64,000 nucleotides of DNA from Pseudomonas sp. sp1636 (GTDB taxonomy: Bacteria; Pseudomonadota; Gammaproteobacteria; Pseudomonadales; Pseudomonadaceae), in assembly GCF_030376615.1 (NCBI RefSeq), contig NZ_JARRAB010000013.1:62001-126000 (forward strand). Reading direction: 5' to 3'. This document shows positions 50,747-59,831 of this stretch, piece after piece (position 1 is the first letter of the stretch; each line of letters starts with the position of its first letter). The notes under the pieces are model-generated. The model saw only the letters and a program-made list of their open reading frames with translations. It did no database searches and was not told the DNA's origin. Position numbers and translations under genes: made by a program.

Positions 50747-51883
50747 ATGCCCAACGACTCCCCCCTGGCCGCCTATCAGCAGGCCATTGACCGCGACGGC
50801 TTCAAATCCGACCCGGCGCAATGGCGCGCCGCGCAAGCCTTGCACCGCTGCCAACAGGCGCTGCATCAAAGCAACCCCGAGCAGCCCCCCACCGGAGTCT
50901 ACCTATGGGGCCCGGTGGGCCGCGGTAAAACCTGGCTGATGGACAGTTTCTACCGCAGCCTGCGCGTGCCGGCGCGGCGCCAGCACTTCCATCACTTTAT
51001 GCGCTGGGTGCATATCCGCCTGTTCCAGCTGACCGGAACCGCCGACCCGCTACAGGCCCTGGCCCGAGAGTTGAGTGAAGAAGTACGGGTGCTGTGCTTC
51101 GACGAGTTGTTCGTCAGCGATATTGGCGATGCGATCATTCTCGGCCGCCTGTTTCAGGTGATGTTTGAGCAGGGCGTGGTGCTGGTCGCCACCTCCAACC
51201 AGCCGCCCGAACAGTTGTATGCCGATGGTTTCAACCGCGAACGCTTTCTCCCGGCTATTGCCGCCCTGCAACGTCATATGCAGGCGGTAGCCATCGACGG
51301 CGACGAAGACCACCGCCTGCATCCAGGCGTCAGCCATAGCCGTTATTGGGTCGCCACCCCCGGGATTCCCTGTGTGCTCAATCGGCCGTTCAGCCAGCTG
51401 GCCGCCGGCAGGCCGAGCAGTACGGAGCCGCTGCCCTTGGGCCAGCGCAGCCTGCAAGTGGTGCGCCATTGCGCCACGGCGGTCTGGTGCCGCTTTGCCG
51501 ACCTCTGCGAACAGCCCCTGGCCGCCATGGACTTTATCGCCCTGTGCGACCGTTTCAGCGCCATCCTGCTCAGCGAAGTACCGAACCTGAGCAGCCCGCA
51601 ACGCGCGGCGAAGATCGCCCGCGGCACCGAAGACGGCGTCGAGCGTGTACTGGCCGGTGATCGCCAATTGCCCACGCTGTCGGTCAAGGATGACAGCGTG
51701 CGGCGCTTTATCGCCCTGGTCGATGAGTGCTACGACCGCAAGGTGCCGCTGTATATCGAGGCCCAGGTGCCCCTCAGCGAACTCTATTGCGAGGGCTACC
51801 TGAGCTTTGCCTTTCGCCGCACCCTGAGTCGTCTGCAGGAAATGCAACTGCAACGTTTTGGTCAGCACCAGCAGAGCGACTAG
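50747..51883 (+). CDS. zapE: AFG1-like ATPase ZapE
   Basis: 378 residues. P-loop ATPase linked to cell division: E. coli ZapE destabilises FtsZ polymers. Walker A GPVGRGKTWLM, Walker B VLCFDELFVSDIGDA and sensor region VVLVATSNQPPEQLYADGFNRERFLPAI are all conserved. Length is normal. The ATG at 50747 is preceded by only weak ribosome-binding sequence (CACGCCACC). Many pseudomonads carry a second AFG1-type gene, so this may be a paralogue. Confidence 0.9.
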   Translation: MPNDSPLAAYQQAIDRDGFKSDPAQWRAAQALHRCQQALHQSNPEQPPTGVYLWGPVGRGKTWLMDSFYRSLRVPARRQHFHHFMRWVHIRLFQLTGTADPLQALARELSEEVRVLCFDELFVSDIGDAIILGRLFQVMFEQGVVLVATSNQPPEQLYADGFNRERFLPAIAALQRHMQAVAIDGDEDHRLHPGVSHSRYWVATPGIPCVLNRPFSQLAAGRPSSTEPLPLGQRSLQVVRHCATAVWCRFADLCEQPLAAMDFIALCDRFSAILLSEVPNLSSPQRAAKIARGTEDGVERVLAGDRQLPTLSVKDDSVRRFIALVDECYDRKVPLYIEAQVPLSELYCEGYLSFAFRRTLSRLQEMQLQRFGQHQQSD

Positions 51884-51893
51884 CCGTCGTTTT

Positions 51894-52811
51894 TCAGCGG
51901 CCTGCCAGGGCGGAACGCTCTGGCGCACCATCAAGGCTTTGCAACGCGTGCAGCAGTGCCTTGCTCAGATCCACGGTGGAAAACTTGGTGAGCACGGCGT
52001 TAGCGCCTACCGAGCGTGCCTTTTCGGTGTTCATGGTGCTGTCCAGCGAGGTGTGCAACAGCACGTAGGTCTGGCCAATGTCGCTGCGCCGACGAATTTG
52101 CCGAACCAGGCTGTAACCGTCCATCTCCGGCATTTCGATGTCCGAGACCAGAACCTCGATCGGCAGCCCGGCCAGATGCTGGGCAAGCAATACATCCAGC
52201 GCACTAGCGGCGCTTCTCACCGCCTGGCAATCCAGATCGAGCTTGCGCAGGGTGGCCAGCGTCTGCTGCAGGGCCACGTGGGAGTCGTCCACCACCAAGA
52301 CGCGGCGACCGCGCAGCAGCTTGCGCTCGGCATCGGTGAGCAACTGCTCATCGACCTCCTCCGGGGCTGCGGGGGTGATCTCGTGCAACACTTTCTCGAT
52401 ATCGAGAATCTGCACGATGGCACCATCGATTTGGGTCACCCCAGTGATAAAGGCTCGCGCCCCGGCACCCGCCGGTGGCGGGCGTATGTCATGGGTGGAA
52501 CACTGGACGATTCGCTCCACGCTTTGCACATGCAAGCCCTGCCGCGAGCGGCTCAATTCGGTGACGATCAGACAACCGTCCTGGCTGTCGCTCTCGCCAC
52601 GCTCGCCAATTGCCCGCGCCAGGTCGACGACGATCAAGGACGCGCCGCGCAGACTTGCCACGCCGCGCACGTGGGGGTGGCGATTGGGTAACTTGGTCAA
52701 TCCCGGGCAAGGAATGATTTCCTTGACCTTGAGCAGATTGATGCCTAACAACCTGCCGCTGTGCAAACGGAACAACAACAGCGATAACGCATCCCCCAAC
52801 ACCACACTCAT
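51894..52811 (-). CDS. cheV: CheV-like chemotaxis coupling protein (CheW plus receiver)
   Basis: 305 residues. The N-terminal CheW domain (about 8-150; INLLKVKEII, RGVASLRGASLIVVDL, GVTQIDGAIVQILDIEKVL) links chemoreceptors to CheA. The receiver (about 168-295) has VLVVDDSHVAL and the acceptor Asp in VLVSDIEMPEMDGYSL with the lysine in VLTKFS. Length and domain order are those of CheV. It stands alone, convergent with zapE (10 bp between stops). Confidence 0.92.
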   Translation of the reverse strand: MSVVLGDALSLLLFRLHSGRLLGINLLKVKEIIPCPGLTKLPNRHPHVRGVASLRGASLIVVDLARAIGERGESDSQDGCLIVTELSRSRQGLHVQSVERIVQCSTHDIRPPPAGAGARAFITGVTQIDGAIVQILDIEKVLHEITPAAPEEVDEQLLTDAERKLLRGRRVLVVDDSHVALQQTLATLRKLDLDCQAVRSAASALDVLLAQHLAGLPIEVLVSDIEMPEMDGYSLVRQIRRRSDIGQTYVLLHTSLDSTMNTEKARSVGANAVLTKFSTVDLSKALLHALQSLDGAPERSALAGR

Positions 52812-52918
52812 CGACCACCCTCCGTTTCAAACTCAGGCCTGTACATGCTTAAAGCCTAACAGTTGGGTTCGCTTAATCGGGCAAAAATTACTGCCCCGGA
52901 TCGCCGCCGCCAAGACAC

Positions 52919-53155
52919 TCAGCGTAAGAACTCCACAACCTGCTCGGCCTCGAACGGCCAGTTGAGTTCGGCCCCGGTATCACAACGGCGCAACACGGGG
53001 ATACGCAAGGCATAGCGCTCGACCCAGTCTTCACGCTCGACGATGTCGATCAGTTCGACCAGCAAACCATGTTCGACGAAAGGCATCAGCATCGCCTCGG
53101 CCACGTCGCACAAATGACAGCCGAGGGTGCCGTACAGTTGACATTCAGGGAGCAT
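52919..53155 (-). CDS. Glutaredoxin-like protein (DUF836)
   Basis: 78 residues. MLPECQLYGTLGCHLCDVAE contains the CXXC redox pair near the N-terminus; IPVLRRCDTGAELNWPF matches the cis-proline glutathione-site region of glutaredoxin folds. The start at 53155 is chosen because TGGAGGCCTGCG lies just upstream; the longer frame would add 33 residues without homologous character. Small thiol-redox protein; partner unknown. Confidence 0.85.
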   Translation of the reverse strand: MLPECQLYGTLGCHLCDVAEAMLMPFVEHGLLVELIDIVEREDWVERYALRIPVLRRCDTGAELNWPFEAEQVVEFLR

Positions 53156-53380
53156 CGCAGGCCTCCATAGATGGGACTTGCAGTCTAGCAGTCTGTCGGA
53201 CTTAACACTGTCCTCCGGCGGAAAAGCCGGGCTTGACTCGCCAGTCACGCTCAACTCATTGATAAATAAAGCGTGCCGACTAAAGTCTAAAGGCTCGCCG
53301 GGCGCGCTCGTGGTTTATTCCACAGCGCCGTAACAGGCCGGTCATGCACCGGGCCGCACACCATCATGGAGACAATAATA

Positions 53381-54652
53381 ATGAGTAAAACACGCCTCGC
53401 CCAAGCAGTGGCATTTGCCACGTTGGGCGCCAGCCTCACCCTGCCATCCCTGGCTCACGCCGAGTTCATCAAAGACAGCAAAGCCAGCTTGGAGCTGCGT
53501 AACTTCTATTTCAATCGCGACCTGCACCACACCACCGCCGCGCAGCAATCCAAACGTGAGGAGTGGGCACAAGGCTTTATCTTCAAAGCCGAGTCCGGCT
53601 TTACCGAAGGTACCGTCGGTTTCGGCCTGGACGCCTATGCCGGCCTGGGCCTGAAACTCGATTCGTCGGATGAGCGTGCCGGCACCAACCTGCTGCCAAG
53701 CACTTTCGGCGATGAGGGGCCGGGCGAATACTCCGAAGCGACTGCCACGCTCAAGGCCAAGGTCTCCAAGACCGTGCTCAAGGTCGGCGGCCTGATGCCC
53801 AAGCTGCCGAGCGTGTCGGCCAACGACTCGCGCCTGCTGCCGCAGAACTTCCTCGGCGGCCACCTGAACTCCCAGGAGATCGCCGGCCTGACGGTCGATG
53901 CGGGGCAACTGAAGGAGCTCAATCAGCGCGACTCCAGCGACTTCGAGGATCTGAGTGTTAATAGCGCGGGCGGCATACGCAACTTCAAGTTCGGCAGCAA
54001 CGGCAATCAGGGTGACGACTTCAACTTCGCCGGGCTGTCCTACAAGTGGCAGGACAACCTGACCACCAGCTACCACTACGGCGAGCTGGAAGAACTGTAC
54101 AAACAGCACATCTTCAACCTGGTGCACGTGCTGCCGATCGCCGACAAGCAGTCGTTAAAAACCGACCTGCGCTACGCCCGCTCCACCGACGACGGCCGCA
54201 GCAACATCGACAACAACTACGTCGGCGCCATGTTCACCTACGCCCTGAACGGCCACAGCTTCGGCCTCGGCTACCAGAAAATGAGCGGCGATACCGGTTA
54301 TGCCTATCTCAACGGCACCGACCCGTTTCTGGTCAACTACGTGCAGATCGGCGATTTCGCCAGCAAGGACGAGACCTCCTGGCAGGCGCGTTATGACTTC
54401 AACTTCGCCTCCATCGGCATCCCCGGCCTGACCTTCATGACCCGCTACATCAGCGGCGACAACATCGACCGCGGTGCAGCCTTGTCCGAGGGCAAGGAGT
54501 GGGAACGCGACATGGACATCGGCTACGTCGTCCAGGAAGGCGCCCTGAAGAACCTCGGGGTGAAATGGCGCAACGCCACGGTGCGTTCCGACGCACTCGG
54601 CGAACTCGACGAAAACCGCCTGATCGTCTCTTACACCATCCCCCTGCTGTAA
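53381..54652 (+). CDS. OprD-family outer-membrane porin
   Basis: 423 residues with a Sec signal ending AHA (about residue 25). The 18-strand OprD family is recognised by FIKDSKASLELRNFYFNRD near the start, EWAQGFIFKAESGFTEGTVGFGLDAYAGLG, LPKLPSVSANDSRLLPQNFLGG and the C-terminal strand RLIVSYTIPLL. It mediates uptake of small amino acids or organic acids; the specific ligand is not predictable. Start after TGGAGACAATAATA. Followed 12 bp later by a strong bidirectional terminator. Confidence 0.95.
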   Translation: MSKTRLAQAVAFATLGASLTLPSLAHAEFIKDSKASLELRNFYFNRDLHHTTAAQQSKREEWAQGFIFKAESGFTEGTVGFGLDAYAGLGLKLDSSDERAGTNLLPSTFGDEGPGEYSEATATLKAKVSKTVLKVGGLMPKLPSVSANDSRLLPQNFLGGHLNSQEIAGLTVDAGQLKELNQRDSSDFEDLSVNSAGGIRNFKFGSNGNQGDDFNFAGLSYKWQDNLTTSYHYGELEELYKQHIFNLVHVLPIADKQSLKTDLRYARSTDDGRSNIDNNYVGAMFTYALNGHSFGLGYQKMSGDTGYAYLNGTDPFLVNYVQIGDFASKDETSWQARYDFNFASIGIPGLTFMTRYISGDNIDRGAALSEGKEWERDMDIGYVVQEGALKNLGVKWRNATVRSDALGELDENRLIVSYTIPLL

Positions 54653-54664
54653 CCTTGACTGAAA

Positions 54665-54700
54665 GTAAAAAGCCCGCTCATTCGAGCGGGCTTTTTACCT
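54665..54700. terminator. Bidirectional terminator between the porin and amtB
   Basis: The stem AAAAAGCCCGCTC/GAGCGGGCTTTTT with loop ATTC is symmetric, giving T tracts in both directions between convergent genes. Confidence 0.95.
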
Positions 54701-54715
54701 TTTAGATCGCCTTGG

Positions 54716-55924
54716 TCAGTCCTCGCTATGCGAGCCGATCTTGTGGATCGACAAGTCGGCGCCATTGAACTCTTCTTCCTGGCTCAAGCGAATGCCGACC
54801 AACGCCTTGAGCGCACCATACACCAGCAAGCCACCGCACAACGCCACCAGCACGCCCAGTACGGTACCGGCCAGCTGACTGCCCAGGCTGACACCACCCA
54901 GGCCGCCCAAGGCCTGCTGACCGAAGAGCCCACAGGCGAGCCCACCCCACACGCCGCACAGGCCGTGCAGCGGCCAGACGCCGAGCACGTCGTCGATCTT
55001 CCATTTGACCTGGGTCGCGGTGAACGCCCAGACGAACAGCGCCCCGGCGATGGCGCCGGTGGCCAAGGCGCCGACCGGGTGCATCAGGTCGGAGCCGGCG
55101 CAGACCGCCACCAGGCCGGCCAACGGGCCGTTGTGCAGAAATCCCGGGTCATTGCGCCCAACCAGCAAGGCCGCCACGGTGCCGCCGACCATCGCCATCA
55201 GGGTATTGACCGCCACCAGGCCGCTGACGCTGCCCAGGGTCTGCGCACTCATCACGTTGAAGCCGAACCAGCCGATGATCAGGATCCACGAACCCAGGGC
55301 GAGAAACGGAATATTCGACGGCGCGAAGGCCACCAGCCGGCCGTCGCGATAGCGCCCGTTACGCCGCCCCAGCAATAACACCGCGCCCAGGGCCAGCCAC
55401 CCGCCCACGGCATGCACCACCACCGAACCGGCGAAGTCATGGAAGGGCGCACCGAATTGCGCCTCCAGCCAACCCTGTACGCCGTAGTTGCCGTTCCAGA
55501 TCATGCCTTCGAAGAACGGATAGACGAAGGCCACGATCAGAACAGTGGCGCACAGTTGCGGACCGAACCTGGCGCGCTCGGCGATACCGCCGGAGATGAT
55601 CGCCGGAATCGCTGCGGCGAAGGTCAGCAGGAAGAAGAACTTGACCAAGGCATAACCATTGCCTTCGGTCAGCACGCTCGCCGGCTCGAGGAAGTTCACC
55701 CCATAGGCAATCCAATAGCCGATAAAGAAATAGGCCAGGGCCGACACGGCAAAGTCGGAGATGATCTTCGACAAGGCGTTGACCTGGTTCTTCTGGCGAA
55801 CCGTGCCCACCTCGAGAAAGGCGAAACCGGCGTGCATGGCCAATACCATGACCGCACCGAGCAGGATAAACAGGGTATTTGAGCCGTGAATCAGGGTTTC
55901 CACAGCACTATTGATGTTTTCCAT
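54716..55924 (-). CDS. amtB: Ammonium transporter
   Basis: 402 residues with 11 membrane segments. The first pore histidine is in DFAGSVVVHAVGGW and the second in WPLHGLCGVWGG, the twin-His pair of Amt channels. The N-terminus AVETLIHGSNTLFILLGAVMVLAMHAGFAFLE is typical of the mature protein. It starts MENINSAV at 55924; the extension upstream is not family-like, although the ribosome site is weak. glnK is not adjacent, unlike the usual arrangement. Five GCACCA hexamers upstream suggest NtrC control. Confidence 0.94.
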   Translation of the reverse strand: MENINSAVETLIHGSNTLFILLGAVMVLAMHAGFAFLEVGTVRQKNQVNALSKIISDFAVSALAYFFIGYWIAYGVNFLEPASVLTEGNGYALVKFFFLLTFAAAIPAIISGGIAERARFGPQLCATVLIVAFVYPFFEGMIWNGNYGVQGWLEAQFGAPFHDFAGSVVVHAVGGWLALGAVLLLGRRNGRYRDGRLVAFAPSNIPFLALGSWILIIGWFGFNVMSAQTLGSVSGLVAVNTLMAMVGGTVAALLVGRNDPGFLHNGPLAGLVAVCAGSDLMHPVGALATGAIAGALFVWAFTATQVKWKIDDVLGVWPLHGLCGVWGGLACGLFGQQALGGLGGVSLGSQLAGTVLGVLVALCGGLLVYGALKALVGIRLSQEEEFNGADLSIHKIGSHSED

Positions 55925-55955
55925 TAGCGAAGAAAACTCCGTGGTTAGGGAAAAA

Positions 55956-56177
55956 GCACCAAAGCGGGTCATTCGTGGCTGCAGACGCACCATATGGCAG
56001 CACAACAACCGACACGCCTCATGTAGCGCCGCTATCCAGGGCACCAAGATGGTTCCTGTCAAAACCGCACAAGAGGTACTTAATCTATATTTATTAGTAA
56101 CTTATCAATGCACCATGGCGTCCAGGCCGACCCTTGCCGAGCTCCATAAAAGAGCACTTCAGTAAGGGCGCGCACCA
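55956..56177. promoter_or_regulatory. Cluster of five NtrC-like half sites upstream of amtB
   Basis: GCACCA occurs at 55956, 55987, 56041, 56110 and 56172, all in the same orientation. The copy at 56041 extends to GCACCAAGATGGTTC, close to the NtrC dyad GCACCA-N3-TGGTGC. The copy at 56172 extends to GCACCAGTACGATGC. The 55925-56310 gap holds no gene; I found no fully convincing sigma-54 promoter for amtB. Confidence 0.55.
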
Positions 56178-56310
56178 GTACGATGCAAGCGCTGTACCAG
56201 TGCATGATCGGTCAGCAGCTGAAACCGCCTGGCAATATGAAGAAGGAACCCAATCCCCGCACAACACTCGAACCACTTACACTGAACAGAACCGCTCAAG
56301 GAGAGACCCG

Positions 56311-56628
56311 ATGCCTCGTAAAAACGCCAGCGCAACCAGCCAGGACGAACTGCTCAACGAATTTCAGGCACTGGTTAGCGACACTGAAAAACTGCTGCAA
56401 CATTCGGCCAGCCTGGTTGGTGAGCAAGCCGAAGAGCTGCGCGAACAGATCCGCACCAGCCTAGGCCGCGCCCGCTCCACCTTGCACAATGCAGAAGACT
56501 CGCTACGTGATCGCGGCAAGGCTGCAGTCCAGGCAACCGAGGGTTATGTGCAAACCCATCCCTGGCAGACTCTGGGCGTTGCCGCCGCTATCGGTTTGCT
56601 GCTGGGCATGCTGATCACGCGGCGCTGA
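56311..56628 (+). CDS. DUF883/ElaB-YqjD family membrane-anchored protein
   Basis: 105 residues. An amphipathic helical body (LNEFQALVSDTEKLLQHSASL, AEELREQIRTSLGRARSTL) is followed by a C-terminal membrane anchor GVAAAIGLLLGMLITRR. Relatives ElaB and YqjD of E. coli are stationary-phase, ribosome- or membrane-associated proteins. ATG 56311 after AAGGAGAGACCCG. It opens a three-gene cassette with overlapping frames matching the yqjD-yqjE-yqjK order. Confidence 0.88.
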   Translation: MPRKNASATSQDELLNEFQALVSDTEKLLQHSASLVGEQAEELREQIRTSLGRARSTLHNAEDSLRDRGKAAVQATEGYVQTHPWQTLGVAAAIGLLLGMLITRR

Positions 56629-57023
56629 TGAGAGAAGACATGGACGCCACACCGCCCTCCACACCCAGCCGCGGCGCCTCTCCGCGACGCTTTGCCGGTG
56701 CCCTGCTGGGTTTATTACATGGCCATATCGCACTGTTTGGCGAAGAGCTGAAAGAACAGCAAAGCCATACACTTCGTCTGTTGGTACTGGCTAGCCTGAG
56801 TCTGCTGTTTGGCCTGCTCCTGGTGATTGGCCTCTCCGCTGCGCTGCTGATCAGTTTCTGGGATAGCCATCGGCTGACCGTGATCATCCTTCTGTGCGCG
56901 GCTTATTCCCTGGGCCTGCTGATTTGCCTGCTACGCCTGCTGACACACCTGCGCAATGCCCCTCCACCGTTCAGTGCCAGCCTCGAAGAACTGGCCCGTG
57001 ACCGCGAGCAACTGCTGCCATGA
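56628..57023 (+). CDS. Phage-holin-superfamily protein (YqjE-like)
   Basis: 131 residues with two membrane hairpins (about 48-75 and 82-105). FAGALLGLLHGHIALFGEELKEQ and LASLSLLFGLLLVIGLSAALLI fit the YqjE/Phage_holin_3_6 family, a stress-associated membrane protein rather than a phage gene. The first ATG overlaps the previous stop as TGATG; a second ATG at 56640 has a better ribosome site (GAGAGAAG). Confidence 0.85.
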   Translation: MREDMDATPPSTPSRGASPRRFAGALLGLLHGHIALFGEELKEQQSHTLRLLVLASLSLLFGLLLVIGLSAALLISFWDSHRLTVIILLCAAYSLGLLICLLRLLTHLRNAPPPFSASLEELARDREQLLP

Positions 57024-57355
57024 GCCTACCTGAACTGCCCGCCAAGGCCTCGCGCAGCGAGTTACGCAAAGCCATGCTGCGCCTGCGCCTGGAAATGCAT
57101 CGCCAGGAACTGCGCCACGAAACCCTGGTGATCCTGCAACCGCTACGCCAGGCGCAGTATTTCAGCAGCCATTGGCGTGAAGAGCTGGGCAACAGCAATG
57201 CACCCCTTTGGGTCGCCGGTGGCGCCCTACTGCTGGCAACGCTGGGTATACGCCGCGGTAACTGGCGACGCTGGCTGCGCATCGCCCTGATCGCCTTCCC
57301 GCTGCTCAGGCGCAACCCGCCGCGAGGCACTGACAACGAGGCAAAGGCCCCATAA
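57020..57355 (+). CDS. YqjK-like small membrane protein
   Basis: 111 residues. The charged helical N-terminus (RSELRKAMLRLRLEMHRQELRHE) precedes a hydrophobic stretch (LWVAGGALLLATLGI) and a basic tail. It overlaps the previous gene by ATGA (57020-57023), completing the cassette. Family identity rests mostly on position and shape. Confidence 0.75.
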   Translation: MSLPELPAKASRSELRKAMLRLRLEMHRQELRHETLVILQPLRQAQYFSSHWREELGNSNAPLWVAGGALLLATLGIRRGNWRRWLRIALIAFPLLRRNPPRGTDNEAKAP

Positions 57356-57387
57356 GCGTGCCACTCGATCTTGCCTAGCTGCACCAT

Positions 57388-57410
57388 AACGCCGCACTTC
57401 GCGGCGTTTT
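57388..57410 (+). terminator. Terminator after the DUF883 cassette
   Basis: Stem ACGCCGC/GCGGCGT with loop ACTTC, then TTTT. Located 33 bp past the last stop. Confidence 0.85.
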
Positions 57411-57424
57411 GCTGCCTGCCCATA

Positions 57425-57960
57425 AGCGAAGGAAGTGCCCGGCGCTCGACGGTCAACTGCTCGCCGTCTTTCAACCTTTTATCGACACTGCCGCTGGCCC
57501 TCTGCACTCGGCCGAGCCACTGCGCAGCGCTGCGAAAACCTCCCGCTGCCGCGAACAGGCCCTGGCGCGCTTCCATGGAGCCCCATTGACTGGCTCTTAG
57601 CCTGAATATCTCGCCAACTGCGCCCCGCCCAGCCGCTACCCAGCTTGAAGCAGTTGCAGCGCAGCGGCATCGACCCATCGCGCAGCGTCTTCGAGATTAC
57701 CGAACTGGGCGGCGCCAGCCAGCGCTTGCCCGGCGTGGTCGCGCGTTCCCGTGAAGCCGATGCGCGCATCGCCATCGATGACTTCGGTGCTGGTTATTCG
57801 CAACTCGATCGGCTGCTGGCCTTACCGCCGGGCATTCTCAAGCTGGATATGCGCCTGTTCCAGGCAGCGGCCTGGGGCGGCCCCAGCGGCGAAGTGGTCA
57901 AAGCCCTGACGCAGATGGTCGAGAAAACCGGCTGCAGGCTTATAGCCGCTGTAAGCACAG
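57425..57960 (+). pseudogene. Relic of an EAL-domain (c-di-GMP phosphodiesterase) gene
   Basis: Pieces of an EAL domain in different frames: ALDGQLLAVFQPFIDTAAG near 57446, LSLNISP near 57597, then RSGIDPSRSVFEITELGG and AIDDFGAGYSQLDRLLALPPGILKLDM from about 57660. Several frameshifts and an internal deletion break it. The start region and the C-terminal third are missing, and the expected EAL signature itself is gone. Non-functional. Confidence 0.82.
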
Positions 57961-58072
57961 ACATGCTTACCTGCGGTCGCTACTGCAGCTTTGCACGCTG
58001 AAATTTTCCGCCCGCAACGGGGCACCAGCTAGGCTTGAAAGACCGAGAGGCAACCCTGAGACGTGGTTCTCC

Positions 58073-59008
58073 ATGCCTGATAATGCCCCCCGCAAGCTTG
58101 CGATTACCCTGGTGCTGGCCCTGCTCGCAGGCCTACAGGGCACCGCTGCAGAACCGACCTACAGCGATATCGCACCGATCCTGCAAAACCGCTGCGTGCT
58201 CTGCCATGCCGGGCCGCAGCCGCCGTTGGGCTTGCGCCTCGAGAACCTTGCACAACTACTCAAGGGCAGCCAACGTGGCCCTGTCGTGCAGGCCGGCGAT
58301 CCCGCCGGCAGCGAGCTGATCAAGCGTCTCAAAGGCATCAGCCAACCACGCATGCCGCTGAGCGGCCCGCCTTTCCTCAGCGCCGCCGAGATCGACCTGT
58401 TTGAACGCTGGATTGCCGCCGGACTCAAGCCCGCTGTCGCCCCACGCGCAACAGACGCAGCGGCCGGCCCTGGGGCGGCGCCTGCAGCCACGCCTGGCAC
58501 TATGCCGAACTACAGCCATGTGGAAGCGATCTTCGCCCGACGCTGCGCCAAATGCCATTCGCCTCATGGGTTGATGGGGGCCGCGCCCGAGGGCTATCTG
58601 CTGTCTTCCTATGCGACGACCCTGGCTTACGCCGACCGCGCGCGGGTAGTACCCGGTTCGGCAGACGCCAGCGAGTTGGTGCGGCGTATCCGCGGGCAGT
58701 CCCGGCCACGCATGCCATACGATGGCCCACCCTTTCTCGACGAGACGGAAATTAGCCTGATCGTCGACTGGGTCAATCAAGGGGCACGCGATGCGCAGGG
58801 CAAACCCGCACCGGTGCCGAGCGGGGCCAAGGTGCGCCTGCAAGGCACGCTCGGCGCCAACTGGCGGCTGGATACGCTGCCGCTCAAGATCGACGCCAAG
58901 ACGCGCATCGATCATTCGCCCCAAGCCGGCGACTACGTGCAAGTGCGTGGTCGCCTGATGCGGGACGGCAGCGTACTGGTCGAGCGGATCAGGCCACGCT
59001 CACGTTAG
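58073..59008 (+). CDS. Exported cytochrome c with two haem-binding sites
   Basis: 311 residues with a signal peptide (LAITLVLALLAGLQGTAA). Two repeated modules each have a haem-c motif, RCVLCHAGP and RCAKCHSPHG, and a following methionine region (ISQPRMPLSGPPFLS and SRPRMPYDGPPFLD), so an internal duplication is evident. An Ala/Pro linker joins them. The C-terminal ~60 residues (LQGTLGANWRLDTLPLKIDAKT) form a small beta-rich domain similar to DUF5666. Likely a periplasmic electron carrier; no partner oxidoreductase lies nearby. Confidence 0.88.
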   Translation: MPDNAPRKLAITLVLALLAGLQGTAAEPTYSDIAPILQNRCVLCHAGPQPPLGLRLENLAQLLKGSQRGPVVQAGDPAGSELIKRLKGISQPRMPLSGPPFLSAAEIDLFERWIAAGLKPAVAPRATDAAAGPGAAPAATPGTMPNYSHVEAIFARRCAKCHSPHGLMGAAPEGYLLSSYATTLAYADRARVVPGSADASELVRRIRGQSRPRMPYDGPPFLDETEISLIVDWVNQGARDAQGKPAPVPSGAKVRLQGTLGANWRLDTLPLKIDAKTRIDHSPQAGDYVQVRGRLMRDGSVLVERIRPRSR

Positions 59009-59129
59009 CCGCGCCTTCTCCCCGACAGATCCAGCATACAAACGGGTTTATCCGCGAAGTTTTATCGCCGTCTCAGGGTTTTCACGGATAAATCCGCCCC
59101 TCATGCAGCAGGTCACTGGGACGGCGCGA

Positions 59130-59507
59130 CTACTTACCGCGCTGGGCATCGACACTGAAGGCGCCCGCACCCTGCACGTAAAGCAGAAGCAATCCGCCAG
59201 CCATGGCGAGGTTCTTCATGAACATGATCATTTGCGTCTGTTCGGCAAAGTTATTATGAAAAATCAACGCGGACGCTATACAGAAAGCGGACAGCGCCAG
59301 CGCCGCCCAGCGAGTGAGAAAACCGAAGATCAGTGCAAGACTGCCGCCGATTTCCAACGCGATTACCAGCGGCAACAGCGCGCCGGGCACGCCCATGCTC
59401 TCCATATACCCCTGGGTACCGGCATAACCGGTGATCTTGCTGAATCCGGCCAACAGAAAAATATGAGCCAGCAGCAGCCGAGCGACCAAGACGATTGCAT
59501 TATTCAT
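59130..59507 (-). CDS. DoxX-family membrane protein
   Basis: 125 residues with four membrane segments. LVARLLLAHIFLLAGFSKITGY and ALEIGGSLALIFGFLTRWAALAL are typical of DoxX/YphA proteins. Function is not established for most members. The ribosome site GGAGG lies just upstream of the ATG. Isolated gene; convergent with the cytochrome gene. Confidence 0.9.
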   Translation of the reverse strand: MNNAIVLVARLLLAHIFLLAGFSKITGYAGTQGYMESMGVPGALLPLVIALEIGGSLALIFGFLTRWAALALSAFCIASALIFHNNFAEQTQMIMFMKNLAMAGGLLLLYVQGAGAFSVDAQRGK

Positions 59508-59831
59508 ACATCCTCCATTATGAGAGAAAACCGTTTAAGCGAACGCTAACGGCCTGCTTCAGTGGATCACCCTATATTCGCTGTTGCGGGAAGTGCCGAT
59601 GAGCAGGGGCATGCTTTCACGTAACAAGCCCCAGCTGGCAGGATGCCTCCATTCGCAGCTTGATTTGACCTTAGCAATGCCACCCGCCTTCCGCCACTCG
59701 AAGCCAAATTGAGCGGTGCCGCACACTGCCCGCATCCCTGCCTTGCGACACGAGCAAGCCTGGATACTTGCAGGAAAGTCCGGCAACCCCGAAGCTAGGA
59801 ACCATCTGCCACTGAATGGCGAGGACTGGCC
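59508..59831. other. 324-bp gap before dgt
   Basis: Divergent region between the DoxX gene and dgt. Presumably holds both promoters. I see no additional ORF, repeat or terminator that I can support. Confidence 0.4.

Noticed and set aside
55985..56003. Sigma-54 promoter for amtB on the minus strand (TGGTGCG...CAGC)
   Set aside because: GG-N10-GC spacing is present but both elements deviate strongly from TGGCACG and TTGC, so I do not call it.
56628..57023. Holin-like gene as a sign of prophage
   Set aside because: It sits in the conserved DUF883-YqjE-YqjK-like cassette with no phage genes nearby.
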